A stretch of DNA of 64,000 bases, from positions 310,001-374,000 of the forward strand of contig JBBPII010000002.1 of the NCBI GenBank assembly GCA_038040385.1. Direction: 5' to 3'. Shown here piece by piece: positions 22,709 to 30,679 of the stretch (its first letter is position 1; each line of letters begins with the position of its first letter). The position numbers and the translations under genes are program-made. Below the pieces are notes generated by a model. It had not been told where the DNA came from, made no database searches, and was given only the letters and a program-made list of their open reading frames with translations. Origin of the DNA: Gilichinskyi gelida (GTDB taxonomy: Bacteria; Acidobacteriota; Thermoanaerobaculia; Gp7-AA8).

Positions 22709-24334
22709 TTAACGGAGATCGAACCGCACCGGGATGAAGCCGCTGTCTGTGGCCGATAGGAGCATCACATACGTGCCTTGGCGGAAGACGCCCTTGTCCG
22801 TCATCGGGATCTCGCCGGCAAGTGAAGCTCGATCGTGCGGAGCAATGGTCATGTTGGGAAGGTCGTCCGACGGACATTTCAATGTTTCAGTCGCACAGCC
22901 GATCAGGATCGCTTGCGGAGAGATCTCCCGCGGCCACTCGTATGAGTTCGTGACCTCCATCGACCACGTAAGCTTCGATACGGCGGTCTGAGAAAACGTC
23001 CCATCACCTGTCTCCGGCTTATCGAGCATGACTTGATACTTGGTGACGGCCGCACGAGACCGCTCCTGTGCGTCACTGACGATGGAATTGAGACGGGTTA
23101 CCTCCTTTTTCAACGCTGCCGTCAAATCCGTCGCAGCCGCTAATTCCTGGCGCAAGTTGTCCTCGATTCCTGTATGCCTTCGATCCGCCTCATTCGCGCT
23201 GGCAAGTCGTGCGCTGGCTGATGAGAAAGTTCCCAGAGCGATGATCGATAGAACCACCGAAAAGGCGAGGGCGGCAAGAGACCACGAAAGCCATGTTCGC
23301 TCGCGTTTCTTATAGCGCCAATCGGTGGAGTGCACTCCCGTTGACGGCTCGGAAGGGGTGGTAGGCGCTCCCGCCCCGGGTCCTCCGCGTGGCCACCTCC
23401 AATCAGGGAGACTGACGCGTGGCCTGCGATGTTCGGCCAACAGATTTTCCAGCGTCGGCAACCCCGTGGGGTCGGGCGTCTGCGCGAGCTCGAAAACTCG
23501 CTCTGACAAGAAGGCGACCTCGCTCGAAAGCCCTCTCAGGGCGGTGAAGCTCGCCGCGTTCGGGTCTGAAAAGTCGGCGGCGTCGAACAGGAGTCCCTCC
23601 CGAGGTGCAATCGACAGCTCTTGCCACAGGGCCGGCCTTTCAGCCAAAGCGACGAACGCGAGGTAGATGACGACGGAGGAAAAAGCGTCGATGTTGAGGT
23701 GTTTTGTCGACTTTAGCTCCTGACGCTTCGGATGCTGATATCCGGGCAGCCCGACGATCGGGTCAGGCTTGCCAACGAGCGACGGCAACACCATGGTGTC
23801 GTAATCGAGAAGCACAATTCCGCCGGAGGGCGAGATGAAAATATTCTCATGCTGCAGATCACCGTGTGCGATGTGATGGTGGTGAAGCGCGGTGGTCATG
23901 GTCTGCCAACGTTCGGCGAGCTGCAGCAGCGCCGTGGAGTTGCGCGCATTCGACCAGAGATACTCTTTGAGCGGCACACCTTCCACCCACTTCATCTGCA
24001 CCACTGGATACTTCGTACCGCCGACGACGATCCCTACTTGGTGATACTCCACCGTGGCGAAGTAGGGCAGCCCCGCGCGGACCAGCGCCGCGGCGACCTC
24101 GGCGTACTGTGCCCGGGCGTCCGGCACGTCCTTGTGGAAACAGCGCAACGCCCATGGTCCGCTCGCATGCCGATACTCGAAGACGACGGCGTACGCCCCG
24201 GGCCACTGCTTGGCAAAGCCGTCCTTCTTGAGTGTGACGCTGCCGCCGCGCAGCGCGCCAATTTTCAGAAACTGATCGGCGTGCATCATCGCGAGCTGAT
24301 ACTCACCGATGGTCGGAAACAGTTTGCCGCTCAT
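22709..24334 (-). CDS. TerY-P triad kinase-like protein with membrane anchor
   Basis: 541 residues. The N-terminal 270 residues are a divergent protein-kinase fold: HGDLQHENIFI catalytic loop with Asp and Asn, LLDYDTMVLP in the DFG position, and a PGYQHP activation-segment end. Then comes a Pro-rich stretch, one transmembrane helix (about 345-368; WLSWSLAALAFSVVLSIIAL), a coiled coil (RQELAAATDLTAALKKEV), and a C-terminal beta domain. The start at 24334 overlaps the PP2C stop by 4 bases. The order vWA-PP2C-kinase is the TerY-P signalling triad described in comparative work on tellurium-resistance (Ter) systems. Its role here is inferred to be a stress or conflict response. Confidence 0.82.
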   Translation of the reverse strand: MSGKLFPTIGEYQLAMMHADQFLKIGALRGGSVTLKKDGFAKQWPGAYAVVFEYRHASGPWALRCFHKDVPDARAQYAEVAAALVRAGLPYFATVEYHQVGIVVGGTKYPVVQMKWVEGVPLKEYLWSNARNSTALLQLAERWQTMTTALHHHHIAHGDLQHENIFISPSGGIVLLDYDTMVLPSLVGKPDPIVGLPGYQHPKRQELKSTKHLNIDAFSSVVIYLAFVALAERPALWQELSIAPREGLLFDAADFSDPNAASFTALRGLSSEVAFLSERVFELAQTPDPTGLPTLENLLAEHRRPRVSLPDWRWPRGGPGAGAPTTPSEPSTGVHSTDWRYKKRERTWLSWSLAALAFSVVLSIIALGTFSSASARLASANEADRRHTGIEDNLRQELAAATDLTAALKKEVTRLNSIVSDAQERSRAAVTKYQVMLDKPETGDGTFSQTAVSKLTWSMEVTNSYEWPREISPQAILIGCATETLKCPSDDLPNMTIAPHDRASLAGEIPMTDKGVFRQGTYVMLLSATDSGFIPVRFDLR

Positions 24335-25572
24335 GGGACCTCGATCTGAATCCACCTCGGAGGTGCCTTTGGCTGTGTTTTCGATTTCGCGTACGTGCCC
24401 GGCGGTAGTGAGCTGCTTTGCGAGTGGGGATCCGCCTTCGGGAATACTTTAGCTGGTTGCTTCAGGACCAGAGGCTGTGCAGAGGCGCCGCAATCCTTTT
24501 GTGATGGGCAGTGAAACCACGCAACGTGAAAGGATTGTGGCTGAGCCGCGGGGAGCGTCGGTTGCGGAGCGGCAGACGGACGCATCGCGCCGCGCCGGCG
24601 CACGAGGTTGTCATCGCGGAGAGTCTTGCTTACCAAATGTTGTGTAACCATCGCCGCGGTCACGGCCGAGATGAGAGCCGCCGCGACCAACGAGGACAGA
24701 AAAGTAATCCATGGAACGCTGCGGTCGCTGAGCTGACTGCCGACGGATGTGTGATTGGGCGGTTGCTCCTTCGACTCTTCTGGTGGAGGAGCCGTGCTGG
24801 CTATAACCTCTGTCATCACGGAAGGGGTGAGAGCCTGACGCTTCGGCGGCGGCGGACTGAAATCGATGATCACTATCGCAACGTCGTCATTCACCATCCG
24901 TCCCGTGGCGCGCTCGCTCTCGACGAGTTCCGCCAGTTCCTGTTCCGAAGCGATTGTCAGCAGCCGGCGCCATGCGGTTTGCGAGCCGAGAATCCACTTC
25001 GCCAACGCGTCGGTGGCGAGAATGAGTTTGTCATCGATTTCCATCCGACCAGAACCCGTGAGCAGGGGCGGTTCCGATCCAGATCTACGCCCGCTAAGAA
25101 TAGTGTTCGGCTCGCGCGTGAACTCGGACGCCGATGCGAGAGGAAAGGAGGTCAACGTCGTACCGCGGATGTGCATCAGACATGAATCGCCAACCGCGAC
25201 GGCAGCCCACCAAACCCCGTCGGCGCGTCGCTGCAGTTCTCCAACGACGAGCGTCGCGGCGGCATCGCGCGCTTGCACCTGCGTCCACCAAGAGGAAGAC
25301 TGCTTCGCCTGCTCATTCCGGCTTCGTTGCCATTCGTCGCGCGCCTCGCTGAGCCAGTTCTGAAAATCGGTTTCGGACGGTAACTCTCGTTGGCAGGCGT
25401 GCTTGACGAGAAGCTTCGCCCACGCGTCGGCGGCATACGACTGTGTCGCTCCGTCACTGATGGCAAACCGCGTTGTCTCCTCCGCAACACAATACGCATC
25501 CTGGCAGTCGGCGATATCCTCTCCGGCTTTCGGCACTCGCCAACCTCGGTAGGAAAATGGCAGCGACGGCAT
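24331..25572 (-). CDS. PP2C-type protein phosphatase (TerY-P triad)
   Basis: 413 residues. PP2C metal-binding residues are visible in AISDGATQSY, VAVGDSCL, LATDALAKWIL and VNDDVAIVII. After about residue 235 comes a linker, one transmembrane helix (PWITFLSSLVAAALISAVTA, about 283-302) and a C-terminal tail with two Cys (FHCPSQKDCGAS). Membrane anchoring of both phosphatase and kinase suggests a shared complex. It starts three bases after the vWA stop and overlaps the kinase gene. Lower GC than the neighbouring housekeeping genes fits horizontal acquisition. Confidence 0.85.
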   Translation of the reverse strand: MPSLPFSYRGWRVPKAGEDIADCQDAYCVAEETTRFAISDGATQSYAADAWAKLLVKHACQRELPSETDFQNWLSEARDEWQRSRNEQAKQSSSWWTQVQARDAAATLVVGELQRRADGVWWAAVAVGDSCLMHIRGTTLTSFPLASASEFTREPNTILSGRRSGSEPPLLTGSGRMEIDDKLILATDALAKWILGSQTAWRRLLTIASEQELAELVESERATGRMVNDDVAIVIIDFSPPPPKRQALTPSVMTEVIASTAPPPEESKEQPPNHTSVGSQLSDRSVPWITFLSSLVAAALISAVTAAMVTQHLVSKTLRDDNLVRRRGAMRPSAAPQPTLPAAQPQSFHVAWFHCPSQKDCGASAQPLVLKQPAKVFPKADPHSQSSSLPPGTYAKSKTQPKAPPRWIQIEVP

Positions 25573-25575
25573 TGC

Positions 25576-26412
25576 TCAGCGGAGTCCGGGATTGCTGCCA
25601 AACGCGAGCAGCTTGATCAGCGTTTCGGCGTTGGCGTTGTAGACGAAACCGCGCGCCTTCGGCCCCGGGTTGAACCCCACGGCTTTCGCCTCCTGCAACA
25701 TCCGGTCGGGCAGAATGGATGAAATGTCGAACAGGAGCCGCGCGAATTCGTCGGGGAGATTGTTGTCCTGTTCCGGCAGTGCCACTTCTCCGCTGGTCTT
25801 GTCCGAGATGTGCGCATTGATGAGAATCAGATTGCCGTCGTTTGTCTGAAGTTTCATCAGCGTCTGGGCGGTTGCACGGGTGTCGTCGGGTTTGTTTGGT
25901 TCACCATCCGTGATGTTGATCACGATGGGTGGAAAGCTGTTCGCGTGCTGACTGATCCAATCGGAGACCCACCGAGCGGCCAGGACAAACGCCTCGTCCA
26001 TCGGCGTGCCGTCATCGGCGACTTCCTCTATCCATATGGGAAACGGGTTTTCGACCTCCACGAGGCCGCCCGCGCCGTCACTTACCTTCTGCTTCACCTT
26101 ATCCACACGAATGGCGCCGTTTGCAACCTCGCTCACCTTCACCAAGTCGCGGCGCGTCAGCGGGCCGAGGAAGGCCGAAGCCACACTGGGCCCGTACCCG
26201 ATCACTCCGATGTAGCAGCGGTCCTTCACGCGCTCGCCCGGACTGCAGCAGAGCACGATTTCGCGCAGCACCCGGTTCACCGCGCGTGCGCATTCGGTTT
26301 TCTTCTTTCCTCCGGCAGCGCCGCCGTAAGGATCGTCCATGGAGCTCGACTGATCAATGAGGATCAGAATGCAGCCAGGATCCTGGCTGCTCAATAATTG
26401 TGAGTAGGCCAT
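25576..26412 (-). CDS. TerY-like von Willebrand factor A protein
   Basis: 278 residues. A vWA domain with an intact MIDAS: LIDQSSSMDDPYGG (DxSxS), a central Thr region and NITDGEPN (second Asp). This is the TerY arrangement, a cytoplasmic metal-dependent adhesion domain that couples to the phosphatase and kinase encoded downstream. The start has AAAGGAG about ten bases upstream. It is the first gene of the three-gene operon. Confidence 0.85.
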   Translation of the reverse strand: MAYSQLLSSQDPGCILILIDQSSSMDDPYGGAAGGKKKTECARAVNRVLREIVLCCSPGERVKDRCYIGVIGYGPSVASAFLGPLTRRDLVKVSEVANGAIRVDKVKQKVSDGAGGLVEVENPFPIWIEEVADDGTPMDEAFVLAARWVSDWISQHANSFPPIVINITDGEPNKPDDTRATAQTLMKLQTNDGNLILINAHISDKTSGEVALPEQDNNLPDEFARLLFDISSILPDRMLQEAKAVGFNPGPKARGFVYNANAETLIKLLAFGSNPGLR

Positions 26413-26676
26413 CTATGTTTACTCCTTTCGTTGCTGAAGCTCATCTAAGGAGTGACGGAAACAAGAGAATCCCTACCCCCGAAGAACACACCCGTGCACC
26501 GCAGAAAAGATCTGAAACCGTACGAAGGCTTGTTGCACAACTTGCTTTCGACGCCGCGCGATGATTTGCAGCTCGACGCCGAGGAGTTTCACGCCGGCTC
26601 GAGCAGCGCGAAACCCCCGTCATCCTGAGCCGCGCAGACGACGAAGGATCTCCGACACCGAGACCCTTCGCGGCGC
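26413..26676. other. Spacer with ferredoxin-tail repeat
   Basis: Holds the upstream region of the TerY operon, the right direct repeat and part of a dispersed palindrome. On the plus strand a short in-frame segment translates as LKPYEGLLHNLL followed by the ferredoxin tail RDDLQLDAEEF and a stop, the relic of a gene end rather than a working gene. Confidence 0.5.
26553..26600. repeat. Right direct repeat flanking the TerY-P triad
   Basis: Second copy of the ferredoxin 3'-end sequence (see 22617-22664), orphaned from a complete gene. The reading frame of the tail is conserved but the upstream ferredoxin body is missing. Confidence 0.75.
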
Positions 26677-26686
26677 TCAGGGTGAC
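26619..26686. repeat. Dispersed palindrome overlapping a gene end
   Basis: GTCATCCTGAGC (26619-26630) and GCTCAGGGTGAC (26675-26686) are inverted near-complements enclosing AGGATCT and CCCTTCG. This is the GTCATCCTGAGC-type interspersed repeat common in several environmental phyla. It supplies the stop codon of the gene at 26677-27063. Confidence 0.7.
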
Positions 26687-27063
26687 GGTGTGTCCTCGTC
26701 CTCCACCTCCACCCACTCCTTCGGATCCCACTTCCGCGGCGCGACGGTGAACGGCTGCGACTCGACGTCGCGGCCGGCGCCGGCGTCGACTTCCCACGTG
26801 ATGCGGAAGAGCTTCCCCTCGTAGCTGAGCGGGCCGGCGATGGGGATCTCAAACTCGAACGGCAGGACGACCTCCGTGCGCGCGCTGGCATCGGCGTCGA
26901 CGCGGCCGATGATCGTCTCGCGGCGCTTCACCCTTCCCTCGATGCGCCAGCCGCAGACCACTTCGATCGATTGCGCCGGGTCGCCACCGGAGCTCCAGAC
27001 GGCGCGGCCGGTGACGCGCTCACCGTTGCGCACCCTCTCCTGCGCCAGCTCGATGCGGATCAT
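26677..27063 (-). CDS. Beta-sandwich protein of unknown function
   Basis: 128 residues, rich in beta strands: RIELAQERVRNGERVTGRAVW at the start resembles an arrestin-N-like or sporulation-control domain, then VLPFEFEIP, GKLFRITWEVDA and FTVAP. The ATG overlaps the stop of the upstream membrane protein by 4 bases, so the two are coupled and probably interact. The last residues (EDEDTPSP) are encoded by a dispersed palindrome. I do not assign a function. Confidence 0.65.
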   Translation of the reverse strand: MIRIELAQERVRNGERVTGRAVWSSGGDPAQSIEVVCGWRIEGRVKRRETIIGRVDADASARTEVVLPFEFEIPIAGPLSYEGKLFRITWEVDAGAGRDVESQPFTVAPRKWDPKEWVEVEDEDTPSP

Positions 27064-27668
27064 CGCTCCACCACCGCGGGCGCGACCTGCACCCGGAACG
27101 ACGATCGCGTGTCCGGACAACCTGCCATCCGCAGGCGCAGCCGCACGAACCAGACGATCTGCGCCTCGTTCTCCCACATGGTGGGCGGCGCGGTGGGCGG
27201 GATGCGCAGCGGGATCTGGACCCGGAGCTGTTCGAGCATCGGCGCGCTCTGCGGCGTCAGCGGCTCGTCGAGAACGACCTCCCTCCACTCCTTCCTCCGT
27301 TTGCCGCGCCCCTTGGTCGCGTACTCCTCACACTGGAGCCGCGCCTCGATCGACCGAACCGTCGCGCCGCGCAGCGGGCGGACGTACGTGACATTGCCGC
27401 TCCAGCCGAGCGGCACCGGCTCTTCCTTCATCTGCAGCTCCGCCTTGCCGAGGGCGCGGCGGAGCCGCACGAATTGCAGGATGGTGAGCGCGGCGGGAAT
27501 CGCGCCGCCGATGAGCAGCGCCCCGGCGAGCCGCGGATCGCTCTTCAGCAGCTTGAAGCCGAAGAACCACGACACGACCAGAAGCAGCGTCGAGCCCATG
27601 TGAATCCAGCCCGACCCGAGGATCGGGCCTTCGTCGTTGGTGAGGGAGACTTCGCGAGCGTTGAACAC
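27060..27668 (-). CDS. Two-helix membrane protein with beta domain
   Basis: 202 residues. Two hydrophobic segments (about 25-42 and 47-66) are followed by a soluble domain with LQMKEEPVPLGWSG, VEARLQCEEYATKGRG-like beta strands and a C-terminal NEAQIVWFVRLRL. Overall architecture matches the protein at 12208-12786, so they may belong to one unnamed family. GTG start at 27668, immediately after the decarboxylase stop codon (TAA then GTG), which suggests co-transcription with it. Function unknown. Confidence 0.65.
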   Translation of the reverse strand: MFNAREVSLTNDEGPILGSGWIHMGSTLLLVVSWFFGFKLLKSDPRLAGALLIGGAIPAALTILQFVRLRRALGKAELQMKEEPVPLGWSGNVTYVRPLRGATVRSIEARLQCEEYATKGRGKRRKEWREVVLDEPLTPQSAPMLEQLRVQIPLRIPPTAPPTMWENEAQIVWFVRLRLRMAGCPDTRSSFRVQVAPAVVER

Positions 27669-29168
27669 TTATGACATCTCCTTCACCGCGGCGCGGATGT
27701 CTTCGATCGCCATCTCGACGCGATCGCGGTGCGTGCGGTGCGAGACCACGCAGATGCGGATGACGAACTTGCCGCCGACGATAGCCGGCGTGAGCATGAC
27801 GCGCTTCCGGGCGTTGATGCGGCCGAGGAGCTCGCGATTGAGCGCGTTAAGGTCCCGGAGCGCCGGCGTCCCGCCGGCTGGCTGGGCGCCGTCCCGGCGC
27901 CCCACGGTCGGCGGCGAGGACGCCGCCGGGCCAGCCGCCGAGGACGGCGGCGCGCCAAGATACCGGAACGCCAGGATGCTCAATTGCGGCTCCGCCACCA
28001 TCTCCATCCCCTCGATCTTCCGCAACTCCTCGGCGGCGAACGCTGCGAGATCGAGCTTCTCGTCGAGCTGTTCGCGGAACGGCTCGACGCCGAGGAGCTT
28101 CAGCGGCAGCCAGACGCGCAGGCCGCGGAAGTCGCGCGACAGCTCGGGCGACAGCTCACAGAAATCGACCAGCTCGTCCGACTCCTGCATCGCCGGCAGA
28201 TAGTCGGCGTGCATGCTGTACGCCGCGCGCAACAGCCGCGGTTCGCGGACGATCAGCGCGCCGGTGCCGAACGGAAGGAAGAGCGTCTTGTGCGGATCGA
28301 GCACCACGGAGTCGGCTTCGGCGATGCCGCGCAGGCGTTCCCGGCCGCGCGCGGTCAGCATGAAGAACGCGCCGTACGCGCCGTCGACGTGGAACCACAT
28401 GTTTTCCGCGCGCGCCACGCGGGCCAGCGCGGCGAGGTCGTCCACCGCGCCGGTGTTCGTCGTCCCCGCGCTTCCGGCCAGCATGAACGGGCGCAGCCCG
28501 GCGGCGCGGTCGCGGGCGATGGCCTCCTCCAACCGATCGACGCGCACGCGAAACTGCGCGTCGCTCTCGATCTCGCGGATGTTGGCGGCCGGAAAGCCGG
28601 CCAGACTCGCCGACTTCTGAAACGCGTGGTGAACCTGATCGCCGCAGTAGAGCGTGGCGCGGGCGAAGTCGTCGCCGAGGAGCGCCTTGCGGGCGGTGAT
28701 GATGGCGATGAGATTGGCCATGGAACCGCCGGTAGTGAGCACGCCCCCGCTCCCGCGCTCGAAGCCGACGATCTCGCAGAACCAGCGGACGACGTTGGCC
28801 TCGAGCTGCGCCAGCGCCGGCGCGGCGGCGCAGACGCCGACGTAGCGGTTCACGGCGTCGGCGATGTAGTCGGCCACCGCGGCGTGATAGATCCCACCGC
28901 CCGGCACATACGCCAGGTAGCCCGGGCCCGCGGCGTTGAACGAGCGGGGAATGGCCTCGCGGAAGAGGAAATCGAGCAGCGCCTCGTACGGCTCGCCGCG
29001 CTGCGGCAGCGGCTCGATCAGCGTCCGCGCGTAGTCGTCCGCCCCCTCCACGTTCTGCGCCGGCTGCGACGGCAGCGACTCGATGTGGGCGATGACGCGG
29101 CGCGCCGCCTCGTCGATGAGGCGGCGCATCTCGGCTGCGTCGGGTTCAAGGAGATGATCGTCGCCCAT
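27669..29168 (-). CDS. PLP-dependent group II decarboxylase
   Basis: 499 residues. Aromatic-L-amino-acid/tyrosine decarboxylase family: GGSMANLIAI binds the cofactor phosphate, FHVDGAYGAF carries the PLP-ring Asp, and VLDPHKTLFLPFG holds the Schiff-base Lys. The C-terminal domain has KRVMLTPAIVGGKFVIRICVV. Between ILAFRYLG and LNALNREL there is a roughly 35-residue Ala/Pro/Gly-rich insert encoded by clustered palindromes (27857-27955) that share 26 identical bases with an intergenic element at 44745. It decarboxylates an amino acid to its amine; the specificity is unknown. Confidence 0.9.
   Translation of the reverse strand: MGDDHLLEPDAAEMRRLIDEAARRVIAHIESLPSQPAQNVEGADDYARTLIEPLPQRGEPYEALLDFLFREAIPRSFNAAGPGYLAYVPGGGIYHAAVADYIADAVNRYVGVCAAAPALAQLEANVVRWFCEIVGFERGSGGVLTTGGSMANLIAIITARKALLGDDFARATLYCGDQVHHAFQKSASLAGFPAANIREIESDAQFRVRVDRLEEAIARDRAAGLRPFMLAGSAGTTNTGAVDDLAALARVARAENMWFHVDGAYGAFFMLTARGRERLRGIAEADSVVLDPHKTLFLPFGTGALIVREPRLLRAAYSMHADYLPAMQESDELVDFCELSPELSRDFRGLRVWLPLKLLGVEPFREQLDEKLDLAAFAAEELRKIEGMEMVAEPQLSILAFRYLGAPPSSAAGPAASSPPTVGRRDGAQPAGGTPALRDLNALNRELLGRINARKRVMLTPAIVGGKFVIRICVVSHRTHRDRVEMAIEDIRAAVKEMS
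27857..27955. repeat. Palindromic element inserted in frame in the decarboxylase
   Basis: Four GC-rich hairpins in series (for example GGGCGCC/GGCGCCC and GGCGGCG/CGCCGCC). The first 26 bases, 27857-27882, are identical to 44745-44770 in the pepQ 3' flank. The reading frame is kept open through the whole element. Confidence 0.8.
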
Positions 29169-29196
29169 CGACGGGCGACGATATCAGGAGCCCCGC

Positions 29197-30270
29197 CTAC
29201 TTCGAGGTATCGACGACCGGCTTGCTTCCGACGCCGAAATGGACCCCGAAAATGGCGAGCAGGTTTCCGTTCGGGTTCTCGTCCTTGAAGTTCTTTCCGA
29301 AGGTCGCGGTGAGGGAGACGGTATCGCTCAGCTTGAATTCGCCGACCGCCGCCGTGCGTGCCGAGTTGTTGCTCGACTTCCGCCGCTCCACGTGTTCCGC
29401 GGAAATCTCCAGCTCGGCGGTGGACCACACCACTCGGACGCCGATGTCGAGCGGCTCGGTGCGCACGGTGCCGGTGTGATCGCTGATCCAGCGAAGCACG
29501 CCGACCAGATCGATGTTCGGCTGCGAGGTGACCGTTTTCGTCGTCGTGTCGAACGAGGTGCGGTTCATCCGGTACGAGGACGTGAGCCAGAATCCGCTCT
29601 TCTGATGCGTTGACTGCTCCGCATCGTTGCCGGTGAAGAGCGCCGTCGACGCCGCTGCTCCCTCGATGAACCATCGCCCTTCGTATCGCGCGCTGCGGAA
29701 CGCGTCGATGAGCTTCGTATTCACTGGGTTACTGATGAGCGGCGCTGCCGTCAGTGGCCCGGACGTGGCAGCGCCGCCTTTCAACGCCTCACTCACAGCC
29801 GCTTCCTCGATGGCGACCCGGATCTGATCCTCGATCTCACTCGGCTTTCCGAGCAGCCACGAGGCGCGGACGCCTACGCCGCCGAGGGTGGTGGCCGGCG
29901 CCGTAGCCGTGGCGGCCGTCTGCTGTTTGGCGGCCAATGAGATGGAGAGTGACTGCATTAGGGCCTGCCCGAAACCGGGCTGGTTGTACTGCTTGTACGA
30001 CAGCTTCGGATGCGACCGCAGCCAGTAGGGCGCGACGTCCAGCGCGAAATTCTTCGGCGCCGACGAGTTGCTCGAGTCATTGAGCGCCGAGAGCAACGAC
30101 GCGCCGAGCGCGCGCGGGGTGGTCGGGCGCTCGACCGCGCTCGGCGCGATCCCCATGAGCACGAACGCCGGCGACGGCGGCGTCTTGAGGTCCTCGATCT
30201 TGATGTCTTCCGCAACGGCGGCGCAGGCGATGGCAAGGAGAACGGTCGAAACGATCAGCAGCCTTTTCAT
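29197..30270 (-). CDS. Secreted or outer-membrane protein of unknown function
   Basis: 357 residues. Signal peptide MKRLLIVSTVLLAIACAAVA with cleavage near AVAED. The mature part starts with a PSPAFVLMGIAPSAVERPTTPRAL-like segment (cited in parts: AFVLMGIAPSAV, RALGASLLSAL), then FALDVAPYWLRSHPKLSY. Alternating hydrophobic strands toward the end, including LSDTVSLTATFGKNF and LLAIFGVHFGV, suggest a beta barrel. It lies 12 bases downstream of the small protein at 30283 and is probably in its operon. No function is assigned. Confidence 0.7.
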   Translation of the reverse strand: MKRLLIVSTVLLAIACAAVAEDIKIEDLKTPPSPAFVLMGIAPSAVERPTTPRALGASLLSALNDSSNSSAPKNFALDVAPYWLRSHPKLSYKQYNQPGFGQALMQSLSISLAAKQQTAATATAPATTLGGVGVRASWLLGKPSEIEDQIRVAIEEAAVSEALKGGAATSGPLTAAPLISNPVNTKLIDAFRSARYEGRWFIEGAAASTALFTGNDAEQSTHQKSGFWLTSSYRMNRTSFDTTTKTVTSQPNIDLVGVLRWISDHTGTVRTEPLDIGVRVVWSTAELEISAEHVERRKSSNNSARTAAVGEFKLSDTVSLTATFGKNFKDENPNGNLLAIFGVHFGVGSKPVVDTSK

Positions 30271-30282
30271 ATCGTCTTCGCC

Positions 30283-30648
30283 TCAAACGAACGTGAAGAG
30301 CGCCGTGTACGGAACTCCCATCTTGTCCTGCGGCGCCTCGAACCACAGCGTGTACTCGGCGTCTCCCGCGCCGCCGGTCAGAAGGTAAGTGACCGAGGTC
30401 TTGTTCGTTTGCTCGTTGATGTCGAAGACTACCGTGCGCACGGTCATGTGGTGCCCTTGCAGAGCGGCGGGCGCCCCGACATCCTGATGAGTGATCTGTC
30501 CCTTGGCCTTCTGATTGGCGTCGATGAACACCGCCGAACCGCCGATCTGCCCGTCCCCGATGATGACGCTCAAAAGAACGGGGCCCGCACCGCTGCCCAC
30601 CGCATAATTCCGTTCCAACACACGATCATTGATGACTTCACTCATCAT
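30283..30648 (-). CDS. Small protein of unknown function
   Basis: 121 residues without signal peptide or membrane segment. Beta-rich, with VLLSVIIGDGQIGGSAVFID in the first half and VTYLLTGGAGDAEYTLWFEAP near the end. Either of two adjacent ATGs (30648, 30645) can start it; AGGAG lies just upstream. It precedes the secreted protein at 29197 by 12 bases. I do not recognise it. Confidence 0.65.
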   Translation of the reverse strand: MMSEVINDRVLERNYAVGSGAGPVLLSVIIGDGQIGGSAVFIDANQKAKGQITHQDVGAPAALQGHHMTVRTVVFDINEQTNKTSVTYLLTGGAGDAEYTLWFEAPQDKMGVPYTALFTFV

Positions 30649-30679
30649 CGCTCTCCTTTTGTGAAATGGACCGACCCGG

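Noticed and set aside
27857..27955. Intron or phase-shifted pseudogene in the PLP decarboxylase
   Set aside because: The frame stays open and both flanking domains are intact; the insert is a palindromic repeat that is translated.
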